Source of the DNA: Acidobacteria bacterium Mor1
GTDB lineage: Bacteria > Acidobacteriota > Polarisedimenticolia > Polarisedimenticolales > Polarisedimenticolaceae
Reading direction: 5' to 3'
Assembly (NCBI GenBank): GCA_001664505.1
Contig: CP011806.1
Coordinates: 2,771,076-2,783,261, forward strand
DNA length: 12,186 nt
Below the pieces are notes generated by a model. That model had not been told where the DNA came from and did not search any database. It saw only the letters and a program-made list of their open reading frames with translations. The position numbers and the translations under genes are program-made. Below, in pieces: positions 1 to 10,478 of this stretch (within the stretch, counting starts at the first letter, position 1; each line of letters begins with the position of its first letter).

Positions 1-3266
<3,266 letters not shown>

Positions 3267-3272
3267 TCGCCT

Positions 3273-3277
3273 TCCCT
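3273..3277 (-). promoter_or_regulatory. Ribosome-binding site of the hybrid kinase gene
   Basis: On the minus strand AGGGAAGG lies just before CGA-ATG, giving an AGGGA core six bases before the ATG at 3266. It favours this ATG over an in-frame GTG five codons upstream. Confidence 0.6.
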
Positions 3278-3291
3278 GCACCCATTCTTCG

Positions 3292-3316
3292 ACCGCGAAG
3301 CGATTCGCTCCGCGGT
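3292..3316 (-). other. Strong 11-bp stem-loop between the GH63 gene and the kinase gene
   Basis: On the minus strand ACCGCGGAGCG pairs with CGCTTCGCGGT across an AAT loop. All eleven positions pair, one of them as a G-U wobble. The hairpin sits in the 99-bp gap, about 50 bases past the stop of the glucosidase gene and about 25 bases before the kinase ATG. No U-run follows on either strand, so a classical intrinsic terminator is not shown; it could terminate by another route, stabilise the upstream mRNA, or bind a dimeric protein as an inverted repeat. I see no convincing promoter in the rest of this gap. Confidence 0.55.
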
Positions 3317-3365
3317 TCTCATCGGGTCGCGGGGAGGCGGCTTTAGGGAACTCGAAGCCGAAGAA

Positions 3366-6014
3366 TCAGGAACGCGCCAGGTCTTCCAGAATCGGCACGA
3401 TCAGCGCGGTCCAGCCGGTCTGGTGGCTGGCGCCGAGCCCCCTGCCGGTGTCCCCGTGGAAGTACTCGTAGAACAACCGCAGGTCGCTCCAGTGGGGGTC
3501 GGTGGCGTAACGCAGGTCATCCCCGTGGGCCGGGCGGCTTCCGTGGGCGTCGGCGCGAAAGATCCGCTGCAGACGGGAGGAGATCTCACGAGAGACCTCG
3601 AGCAGGTTCATCCGGTTGCCCGAACCGGTCGGGCACTCGACCCGCAGATCATCACCGTAGAAGTGGTGATAGCGCTCCAGCGCCTCGATCAACAGGTAGT
3701 TCAGCGGAAACCAGATCGGTCCGCGCCAGTTGGAGTTGCCGCCGAACAGGTTCGAGGTGGATTCGCCGGGGGTGTAGTCCACCCGATGTTCCTGCCCGTG
3801 GTAGTTCAGCACGAAGGGGCGCTCGGCGTGAATCCGGGACAGGCCGCGAACCCCGTAGGGGGAGAGGAATTCCCGCTCGTCGAGGAGCGACGCCAGCACC
3901 CGCTGCAGGCGCTCTCGTGAGGGAATGGCCAGGAGCCGCAGCCCCCGCTCGGGCCGGGATTCGAGGTAGGAGATCTGCCCGGCAAGATCACGCTTGTGAT
4001 CGAGGAACCAGTCCATACGCCCCTTGAACCCGGGCAAGCCCTCGACGGCGTTCTCGTCGAGTACCTCCACGGCAAACAGCGGAATGATCCCGACCAGCGA
4101 ACGCACCTTCAGCGGAATGCTGCGGCGTCCGTCGAGCAGGCGGTCGAAGTAGAAGCCCTCCTCGTCGTCCCACAGGCCGCTGCCGCCCAGGTTGTTCATC
4201 GCGTCGGCGATGGCGACGAAGTGCTCGAAGAACTTCGAGGCCATGTCCGAAAAGCCCCGATCCTCCTTGGCCAGTTCCAGCGCCATCGAGAGCATCGTCG
4301 AGCAGTAGAAGGCCATCCAGGCGGTGCCGTCGGCCTGGTGCAGGTGCCCGCCCCCCGGAAGCTCCTTGGAGCGGTCGAACACGCCGATGTTGTCCAGGCC
4401 GAGGAAACCGCCGGCGAAGATGTGGTTGCCCTCCTTGTCCTTGCGGTTGACCCACCAGGTGAAGTTGAGCAACAGCTTTTGAAAGACGCCGGAGAGCCAG
4501 GCGCGGTCGCGTTTGCCCCGTGCCGCCGACATCTTGTAGACCCGCCAGGCGGCCCAGGCATGCACCGGCGGGTTCACGTCGCCGAAGGCGAACTCGTAGG
4601 CCGGGATCTGCCCGTTGGGATGCATGTACCACTCGCGCAGGAACAGCGCGATCTGCTGCTTGGCGAACTCGGGATCGATGCGGGCGAAGGGAATCATGTG
4701 GAACGCCAGATCCCACGAGGCGTACCAGGGGTACTCCCACTTGTCGGGCATCGAGATGACTTCCCGGTTGAACAGATGCTGCCAGTCCCGGTTGCGCCCC
4801 TGCTTGCGCTGAGGCGGCGGCGCCGGTTGCGCAGGGTCGCCGTTGAGCCAGTCGGCCACCACGTACTGGTAGAACTGTTTGCTCCAGAGGAGCCCGGCGT
4901 ATCCCTGGCGCGCGGTCTCCCGGTCGTCGGCGGGAAGCTCCCTCGTCGCCACCGATCCGTAGAATCGATCGGCCTCGTCGATCCGCTCCCGGAACACCTC
5001 GGCGGTATACGCACCGCCGGCTTCCACATCGCCCTGGGAAGCCAGGCGGAGCTCGAGGCTCACCTCCTGGCCGGCATCGAGTTCCAGCCGGTAGTGATAG
5101 GCCGCCTTGGTCCCCCGCCCGTCGGGCCGCAGCGCACCGAGCTCGCCGTCGATGACGAAGCGATGGAAGGCATCCTTGTAGTACGGCGTCTCGCTCGACC
5201 CGCCGAAGTGCCGTTCGACGTTGGTGTCGTTCTCGGTGAAGAGCAAAGCGGGATCGACCTGGGCCGAACCTCCGGTCGCCGCGAAACGGAAGCGGCCCAA
5301 GGTCTCGTGCCAGACCTCCACCTCGCCCCCAGTACGCCGCATCCAGGGGTTCTCCTCGCTCTTGTCGTAACGGCAGCCCCAGGACCAGACGTTGCGGAAC
5401 CACAGGCTGGGAAGCACATGCAGCTCCGCCCGCTCGGGACCGCGATTGGCCAGGGTGATGCGGATCCTCAGATCGTCGGGAGAGGCCTTGGCGTACTCCG
5501 CCTGCACATCGAAGTAGCCCTCGTCGAACACCCCGGTATCGAGCAGCTCGTACTCACGGACGTCGGTTCCGCGGCGTTGATTCTCGCGGATCAGTTCGTC
5601 GTAGGGAAAGGCGCGCCCAGGGTACTTGTAGAGTGCCTTGGCGTAGCTGTAGGTCGGCGTCGCGTCGAGGTAGTAGTAACACTCCTTGACGTCCTCGCCG
5701 TGGTTTCCCTGGGGGTTGGTCAGGCCGAACAGCCGTTCCTTGAGGATCGAATCCTTGCCGTTCCACAGGGCCAGGCCGAAACACAGCCGGCACTGGCGGT
5801 CGGTGAACCCGAGCAGTCCGTCCTCGCCCCAGCGGTAAGCACGGCTGCGCGCATGATCGTGGGGGAAGTAGTCCCAGGGATTGCCCTCGGCCGAATAGTC
5901 CTCGCGAACGGTGGCCCACTGCCGCTCGGACAGGTAGGGCCCCCAACGTTTCCAGTTGCGCTCCCGGGCCGCATCTTCCGCCAACCGGCGGCGCTCTGCG
6001 TCGGCACGGCTCAA
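3366..6014 (-). CDS. GH63 / MGH1-like glycoside hydrolase (glucosidase), 882 aa
   Basis: A cytoplasmic glycoside hydrolase of the large bacterial GH63/MGH1-like group, which also includes YgjK and mannosylglycerate hydrolases; such enzymes invert the anomeric centre of alpha-glucosides or related compounds. The N-terminus has the hallmark RNWKRWGPYLSERQW and EDYSAEGNPWDYFPHDHARS segments (19-56), followed by a mostly beta region to about 340 and an (alpha/alpha)6 barrel from about 365. Likely catalytic residues are an acid Asp435 in YPWYASWDLAFHM and a base Glu850 in FYEYFHGDTGRGLG, the latter placed as in eukaryotic glucosidase I; NWRGPIWFPLNY (762-773) is another family signature. A basic, proline-rich insert lies at about 395-410. 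No signal peptide or membrane segment is visible. The start is TTG at 6014, backed by GGGGGAG seven bases upstream, and overlaps the previous stop in TTGA, so translation is probably coupled. The exact substrate (maltooligosaccharide, glucosylglycerate, mannosylglycerate or other) cannot be told from sequence. Confidence 0.9.
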   Translation of the reverse strand: MSRADAERRRLAEDAARERNWKRWGPYLSERQWATVREDYSAEGNPWDYFPHDHARSRAYRWGEDGLLGFTDRQCRLCFGLALWNGKDSILKERLFGLTNPQGNHGEDVKECYYYLDATPTYSYAKALYKYPGRAFPYDELIRENQRRGTDVREYELLDTGVFDEGYFDVQAEYAKASPDDLRIRITLANRGPERAELHVLPSLWFRNVWSWGCRYDKSEENPWMRRTGGEVEVWHETLGRFRFAATGGSAQVDPALLFTENDTNVERHFGGSSETPYYKDAFHRFVIDGELGALRPDGRGTKAAYHYRLELDAGQEVSLELRLASQGDVEAGGAYTAEVFRERIDEADRFYGSVATRELPADDRETARQGYAGLLWSKQFYQYVVADWLNGDPAQPAPPPQRKQGRNRDWQHLFNREVISMPDKWEYPWYASWDLAFHMIPFARIDPEFAKQQIALFLREWYMHPNGQIPAYEFAFGDVNPPVHAWAAWRVYKMSAARGKRDRAWLSGVFQKLLLNFTWWVNRKDKEGNHIFAGGFLGLDNIGVFDRSKELPGGGHLHQADGTAWMAFYCSTMLSMALELAKEDRGFSDMASKFFEHFVAIADAMNNLGGSGLWDDEEGFYFDRLLDGRRSIPLKVRSLVGIIPLFAVEVLDENAVEGLPGFKGRMDWFLDHKRDLAGQISYLESRPERGLRLLAIPSRERLQRVLASLLDEREFLSPYGVRGLSRIHAERPFVLNYHGQEHRVDYTPGESTSNLFGGNSNWRGPIWFPLNYLLIEALERYHHFYGDDLRVECPTGSGNRMNLLEVSREISSRLQRIFRADAHGSRPAHGDDLRYATDPHWSDLRLFYEYFHGDTGRGLGASHQTGWTALIVPILEDLARS

Positions 6015-8017
6015 AACGCGACTCCCCCGGTGTCGTCCCGGGCCTCGGCCGGCCGAGAGGGTTCGAAACGCAATGGACCGGCCAGCAGGCGCAACAGCTC
6101 TCCCAGCGACCAGGCCTGGAACGGGCAGCCTCGAGGTTGATGGGGAGGCTCGGCGTCGGCGATCTCCGACAGGTGACCGAGGCCGGCCTGGCCGAGATGC
6201 TCCAGCAGCGGATCGATGAAACGCCGGCGGGCATCGAGGCGCGCGCCGGGGTCATCCCCGTGAACCCGCAGCCAGGCTTCGATGTAAGGCCCGCTGAGCC
6301 AGGGCCAGACGGTTCCCTGGTGATAGGCCGCGTCCCGCGCGATGACGCCGCCGCGATAGCGTTCGGCGTAGGCGGATTCTCCGGGAGCCAGGGATCGCAG
6401 CCCCAGCGGCGTCTCCAGCCGCACCGAAACCTTCTCCACCACCCGGGCCGCCTGCCGCACGTTCAGCAGGCAGCGCGGCAATCCGCCGACGGCGAGAATC
6501 TGGTTCGGCCGGAAGCTCGAATCGACGGTGCCGGCCACATGATCCACATCGACGACATCGTGGAGATAGCCCGCCCGGGAATCCCAGAAACGCTCGACGA
6601 AGTTGCGGTTCCCCGCCTCGCGCAGGGCATCCCACCCGGCGAAGCCGTCGGGGTAGCTCTGGGTGTCGTCTGCCAACAGCCCGGCGGAAAGATCCAGTGC
6701 GTTGAGCCACAGGGCCTGCACCTCGACCGGTTTGCCGACCCGCGGCGTCACCACCCAATCGGCGACCCGGGCGTCCATCCAGGTGAGCTGCTGTCCGGGC
6801 ACGCCCGCCGCCAGCAAACCGTCGGAGCAGGCGCGGATGCCGTAGCGGGTCCCCGCGCGGTAGTGCCGCAGCACGCTGCGCACCGCCGCCAGAAGCTCAT
6901 CGCGCCGCTCCGGATCCGGCCTCCGGCCGGCACGCTCCGACGCCGCAAGCCACTCGTGAACCACGATGGCGAACCACAGCGAGGCATCGACGGCGTTGTA
7001 TTCCGGCTCGCCGCCACCGTCGGGAAAGCGGTTGGGCAGCATGCCCTCGGAAAGCGCTCCGGCCCAGGTCGAGAGCACCTGGCCCGCCTCGTCCAGCCGC
7101 TCGGTGGCGAGCAGGAGCCCGCGCATGGCGATGAAGGTGTCCCGGCCCCAGTCGCCGAACCAGGGATATCCGGCGATGATCGACTTGCCCTCGCCACGGG
7201 TGACGACGTAGTCGTCGGCGGCGCGGTGCATGGCCGAAGGGTAGGCTTCTCGCCGGCGCTGTTCCGCTTCGAACAGATCCGGCACCGGCGGAGGGGAACC
7301 CGGGTCGCCGGCGGCGAGGCCGAGCCAGACCGGATGCCCCGCCTCGATATCCCATTCGAACACCCCGGGAGTCGCCAGATCTTCCTCGTGGTCGAGACCT
7401 CGAGCACGCTCGGACTGATACTCGAAGCCTCGATACCAGTCGGGCTCGTGCCGGTAGCTCCCTGTGCTCCAGGCGGTAACCGGCGGCACCGAGTCGTAGG
7501 GGCGGAAGACCCGGACACCCTCACCGGGCTCCTCCACGTCGAAGCGGAACGCGTCGTTTTCCTGATGCAGCGCGTGGGGATCTCTTCCCGAGAGCAGCAA
7601 GCGCAGCGAGAGGCGTCCTCGTGTGGCGCCTCGCAGGGTGAAGCGCAGCCCCACGGCTCCGTCGCGCCGGGAGATCACAAGTTCCTGAACAACCCGGGCA
7701 TCGCCGACGGCGTACTCCCAGCGCGGCCATGGATCGGCGCGGAACCCGAGGACATTGCGGTGACCCTCGGGATGGATCATGTCACCGCGGTACTGCTGCG
7801 ACGAAAGCGGATACCGGGTACCTGCCAGATCGATCCAGGCCTCGATCCCGTTGACCAGCAGGACCCGGTCGGTCGGCACTTCCCGGGCAGTCAGCAGCAG
7901 TGCGTGGTAGCGGCGGGTGCGCACACCGCAGACCGTGCCGGACGCGTATCCGCCGCGTCCGTCGGTCTCCAGCCATTCGGCGTAGGGATCGCTGGGTAAC
8001 TTCACGTTTCCATTCAT
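6011..8017 (-). CDS. Amylo-alpha-1,6-glucosidase, glycogen debranching enzyme type (GH133), 668 aa
   Basis: Predicted to hydrolyse alpha-1,6 branch points of glycogen or limit dextrins in the cytoplasm. The first 270 or so residues match the GDE N-terminal beta domain, starting with EWLETDGRGGYASGTVCGVRTRRYHALL (14-41, quoted in part: LETDGRGGYASGT). The C-terminal (alpha/alpha)6 barrel carries PWFGDWGRDTFIA (285-297, likely acid Asp293), YNAVDASLWF (340-349), LTWMDA (411-416), GKPVEVQALW (428-437), SFRPNQILAV (501-510), YHQGTVWPW (565-573) and a late SEIADAEPPHQPRGCPFQAWS stretch. The 668-aa length matches single-function archaeal/bacterial GDEs rather than the bifunctional eukaryotic enzyme. 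ATG at 8017 is chosen because homology begins a few residues later; a longer in-frame start would run some 400 nt into the upstream gene. No clear ribosome-binding site precedes it, so coupling to the gene ending 20 bases upstream is likely. The start could instead be GTG at 8005. Confidence 0.93.
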   Translation of the reverse strand: MNGNVKLPSDPYAEWLETDGRGGYASGTVCGVRTRRYHALLLTAREVPTDRVLLVNGIEAWIDLAGTRYPLSSQQYRGDMIHPEGHRNVLGFRADPWPRWEYAVGDARVVQELVISRRDGAVGLRFTLRGATRGRLSLRLLLSGRDPHALHQENDAFRFDVEEPGEGVRVFRPYDSVPPVTAWSTGSYRHEPDWYRGFEYQSERARGLDHEEDLATPGVFEWDIEAGHPVWLGLAAGDPGSPPPVPDLFEAEQRRREAYPSAMHRAADDYVVTRGEGKSIIAGYPWFGDWGRDTFIAMRGLLLATERLDEAGQVLSTWAGALSEGMLPNRFPDGGGEPEYNAVDASLWFAIVVHEWLAASERAGRRPDPERRDELLAAVRSVLRHYRAGTRYGIRACSDGLLAAGVPGQQLTWMDARVADWVVTPRVGKPVEVQALWLNALDLSAGLLADDTQSYPDGFAGWDALREAGNRNFVERFWDSRAGYLHDVVDVDHVAGTVDSSFRPNQILAVGGLPRCLLNVRQAARVVEKVSVRLETPLGLRSLAPGESAYAERYRGGVIARDAAYHQGTVWPWLSGPYIEAWLRVHGDDPGARLDARRRFIDPLLEHLGQAGLGHLSEIADAEPPHQPRGCPFQAWSLGELLRLLAGPLRFEPSRPAEARDDTGGVAF
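6022..6028 (-). promoter_or_regulatory. Ribosome-binding site deciding the TTG start of the GH63 gene
   Basis: GGGGGAG on the minus strand is followed by TCGCGTT and then TTG at 6014. The site lies inside the end of the debranching-enzyme gene. With the TTGA start/stop overlap it makes the rare TTG start credible; no ATG lies near this position in frame. Confidence 0.65.
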
Positions 8018-8037
8018 CGGCAGGAAGATTCGGCGCC

Positions 8038-10404
8038 TTAGTTCGCCGTGGCCTCCTGGATTTCCGGCTCCGGAATCGGCGGAGGCTGGCGCAGCTGGCG
8101 GGCAAACTCCTCGGGATCGCTGGTGGGCAACTTGCACACCCCCTGGAAGCAGAGATACGCGGTGGGTTTGCCCCGGATCGCGCGCTTTTGCGCCAACCAG
8201 GGCACGTACTTGGCCTGGGCCTCCAGGTCCGGCCCCTGGACGGCGACCACCTGGACGGCGGCGGGCAAGAACCGCTTGCGAATCTCGTCGAGCAGCGGCT
8301 CGGCCTGATCCCGGGACTCGGGCACGACGATGGCGATCTCTCGCACCGGCTCCTTGTGCCAGTAGATCGAGGCCAGCATCTCGGGCATCGCCGGCGCGTT
8401 CAGGCCGAGCACCCGGCTGACCCCCAGCATGCACTTGAGCGCGCGCTGCCGGTACGTATCGTCAGTCGTCAGGAAGGCGAGGCGAGAGAGATTCATCGCG
8501 TGGACCGAGTTCCCGCCGGGGATGGCGCTATCGACCATGGTCTTCTCGCGAATGATCAACGCTTCGTGATCGTCGCGGGTCTGGTAGTAGCCGCCGCGTT
8601 CCGCATCGACGAAGTGCTTCTCGACCTGCTTCTCGAGTTCGACGGCCGCCTCGATCCACTCGGTCTCACCGGTTGCCTCGTAGAGGTCGAGCAACGCCGC
8701 GATGCTGAAGGCGTAGTCCTGTAGGAAGCCGTTGCCGGATGCCTTGCCGCCGATGTAGCTCCGCAGCAGCCGGCCGTCCTTGCCGCGCATGGTCTTCAGC
8801 AGGAAACGGGCCGATCGCCGAGCGGTCTCCAGGTACGCCGGCTCGGACATGATCCAACCGGCCTGAGTGTAGGCCCGGATCATCAGTGCGTTCCACGCCG
8901 TAAGGACCTTGTCGTCGCGCAACGGAGCGGGGCGGGTCAGCCGCTCCCGGTACATCGCGTCCCGGGCCGCGGCGATCTGCTTGCGAAGAGCGTCCACCTC
9001 GATGCCGAGCTCGGCCGCGACCTCCTCGTCACTGCGCGGGCGGTGCAGGATGCTGCGGCCCTCGAAGTTCCCCGAGCGGCTCATGTCGTAGTAGGTCCGC
9101 ACCACGGCGGCCTGCTTCTCGCCGAGCAGCGCCTCCAGCTCCTCCACGGTCCAGGTAAAGAACCAACCCTCTTCCCGCTCCCCCTTCTCGGGGTTGAGGC
9201 TGTCGGCGTCGGTGGCCGAATAGAAGCCACCCTCGGGGGTGGTCATCTCGCGGTCGACATAGCGCAGCACGTCGCGCACGACCTCGAGCAACGCCGGGTC
9301 CGCGGTGGCACGGTAGGCCGCCAGGTAGTCCAGCGGAATCAACGCGTTGTCGTAGAGCATCTTCTCGAAGTGGGGCACCAGCCACTGATGATCGGTGGAG
9401 TAGCGGTGGAAACCGCCGCCGACCTGGTCGTACATGCCCCCTGCCGCCATGTGATGCAGGGTGTTCCGCACCATTTCCAACGACTCCTCGTCGTCGGTCA
9501 TCTCCCAGTGCCGCAGCAGTGCCTCGACGTGCATCGAACTGGGGAACTTGGCCGCCCCTCGGGTCAAGCCTCCGTACTTCTCGTCGTAGTGGGTCTTGAA
9601 GTAGTTCGCCAGCCGGCCGTAGGCAGTCAGCCGGGTCAACTTGTCGAGGGGCTTGACCTCGACCCTCGACCGCAGCGCGCGGACCATCGCCGTGCCCTGG
9701 GAATCGATGGAGCCCCGGCGGGACTTGAACGTCCCTGCCAACCCCTTGAGCCGGGTGAGGAATCCGACCCGGGCGCCCCGGTCGCCATCCCGCGGCGGGA
9801 TGTAGGTCGCACCCTGGAAGGGTTTCTGATCCGGCGTCATCCAGACGCTCATCGGCCAGCCGCCGCGACCGGTCGCGGCCTGCAGGAACGCCATGTAGAT
9901 CGCGTCGATATCCGGCCGCTCTTCACGGTCGACCTTGACGGCGACGTAGTTGGCGTTGAGGAAGGCCGCGATCTCCTCGTCCTCGAAGGACTCCTCCTCC
10001 ATCACGTGGCACCAGTGGCAGGTGGAGTAGCCCACGCTGAGGAAGACCGGGCGGTCGAGCTTCTTGGCCAACTCGAAGGCCTCGGGGCCCCAGGGGAACC
10101 AGTTGACCGGATTGTGGGCGTGTTGGCGCAGGTAGGGGCTGCTCTCGAGGAACAGGCGGTTGGTGAAGCGCGGCGTCCCGTCCTCGGACAGGTGAACGGT
10201 GCGGGGCACGTATCCCTCGGGCCGAGCCTTCCAGGCAGCGTCGAGCTGTTTGCTCAGGGCCGCCGGGTGCGCCTCGGCGCCGGGCAGACTGCGGGATCCG
10301 ACGGATCCGGCGGTACCCTCGGCCGCGACGAGCCCGGTGCAGACCGCCGCCCACAGAATCGACGAGACGATCCGAACAAGTACGGTGCGATTCGACCGCC
10401 GCAT
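8038..10404 (-). CDS. DUF255 / YyaL / SPATA20-family thioredoxin-domain protein, exported, 788 aa
   Basis: Function of the family is not established. The N-terminus reads MRRSNR then a hydrophobic stretch (about 8-28) ending VAA-EG, a good Sec signal peptide, so export is predicted. The DUF255 (thioredoxin-like, DsbH-type) domain follows: [20 protein letters not shown] (82-101), [15 protein letters not shown] (121-135) with a CHWC motif at 129-132, [28 protein letters not shown] and GGWPMSV (181-187). The rest resembles a six-hairpin glycosidase barrel with [49 protein letters not shown] and [15 protein letters not shown]. The end, [18 protein letters not shown], is the usual family terminus with two cysteines. 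ATG 10404 is chosen for its GGAGGG ribosome site and signal peptide; ATG 10449 would add 15 residues, lies inside a hairpin and spoils the signal peptide. Length is a little above the usual 650-750 aa because of the leader. It is followed after 20 bases by the debranching enzyme. Confidence 0.92.
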   Translation of the reverse strand: MRRSNRTVLVRIVSSILWAAVCTGLVAAEGTAGSVGSRSLPGAEAHPAALSKQLDAAWKARPEGYVPRTVHLSEDGTPRFTNRLFLESSPYLRQHAHNPVNWFPWGPEAFELAKKLDRPVFLSVGYSTCHWCHVMEEESFEDEEIAAFLNANYVAVKVDREERPDIDAIYMAFLQAATGRGGWPMSVWMTPDQKPFQGATYIPPRDGDRGARVGFLTRLKGLAGTFKSRRGSIDSQGTAMVRALRSRVEVKPLDKLTRLTAYGRLANYFKTHYDEKYGGLTRGAAKFPSSMHVEALLRHWEMTDDEESLEMVRNTLHHMAAGGMYDQVGGGFHRYSTDHQWLVPHFEKMLYDNALIPLDYLAAYRATADPALLEVVRDVLRYVDREMTTPEGGFYSATDADSLNPEKGEREEGWFFTWTVEELEALLGEKQAAVVRTYYDMSRSGNFEGRSILHRPRSDEEVAAELGIEVDALRKQIAAARDAMYRERLTRPAPLRDDKVLTAWNALMIRAYTQAGWIMSEPAYLETARRSARFLLKTMRGKDGRLLRSYIGGKASGNGFLQDYAFSIAALLDLYEATGETEWIEAAVELEKQVEKHFVDAERGGYYQTRDDHEALIIREKTMVDSAIPGGNSVHAMNLSRLAFLTTDDTYRQRALKCMLGVSRVLGLNAPAMPEMLASIYWHKEPVREIAIVVPESRDQAEPLLDEIRKRFLPAAVQVVAVQGPDLEAQAKYVPWLAQKRAIRGKPTAYLCFQGVCKLPTSDPEEFARQLRQPPPIPEPEIQEATAN

Positions 10405-10408
10405 TGCG

Positions 10409-10414
10409 CCCTCC
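10409..10414 (-). promoter_or_regulatory. Ribosome-binding site of the DUF255 gene
   Basis: GGAGGG on the minus strand lies four bases before ATG 10404 (GGAG spaced six). It is the best Shine-Dalgarno match in the window and decides between ATG 10404 and the upstream in-frame ATG 10449. Confidence 0.7.
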
Positions 10415-10441
10415 GCGTGGCGGAACGCATCGTCCGCCCGA

Positions 10442-10467
10442 CCCGGCATTTTGCTTCGAATACCGGG
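10442..10467 (-). other. 9-bp stem-loop between the oligopeptidase and DUF255 genes
   Basis: On the minus strand CCCGGTATT pairs with AATGCCGGG across an 8-base loop (CGAAGCAA), with one U-G wobble. It begins 11 bases after the oligopeptidase stop, a normal terminator position, but no U-run follows on the minus strand, so Rho-independent termination is not proven. It could separate the oligopeptidase transcript from the downstream carbohydrate genes or reduce read-through. No promoter with recognisable -35/-10 boxes is visible in the 74-bp gap. Confidence 0.5.
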
Positions 10468-10478
10468 AGGAGGCAACG

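Noticed and set aside
3267-3365. Promoter for the kinase gene in the 99-bp gap
   Set aside because: No pair of -35/-10-like boxes with proper spacing could be picked out; only the hairpin and ribosome site are supportable.
3996-7999. Two long plus-strand frames (3996-6140 and 6137-7999) that even overlap like an operon
   Set aside because: Both mirror the GH63 and GH133 genes on the opposite strand. The stop-free frames result from third-position G/C bias; no recognisable domain is present.
6011-8434. Longer 807-residue start for the debranching enzyme
   Set aside because: The extra 139 residues are an Arg/Gly/Ala-rich out-of-frame reading of the DUF255 C-terminus, with no homology.
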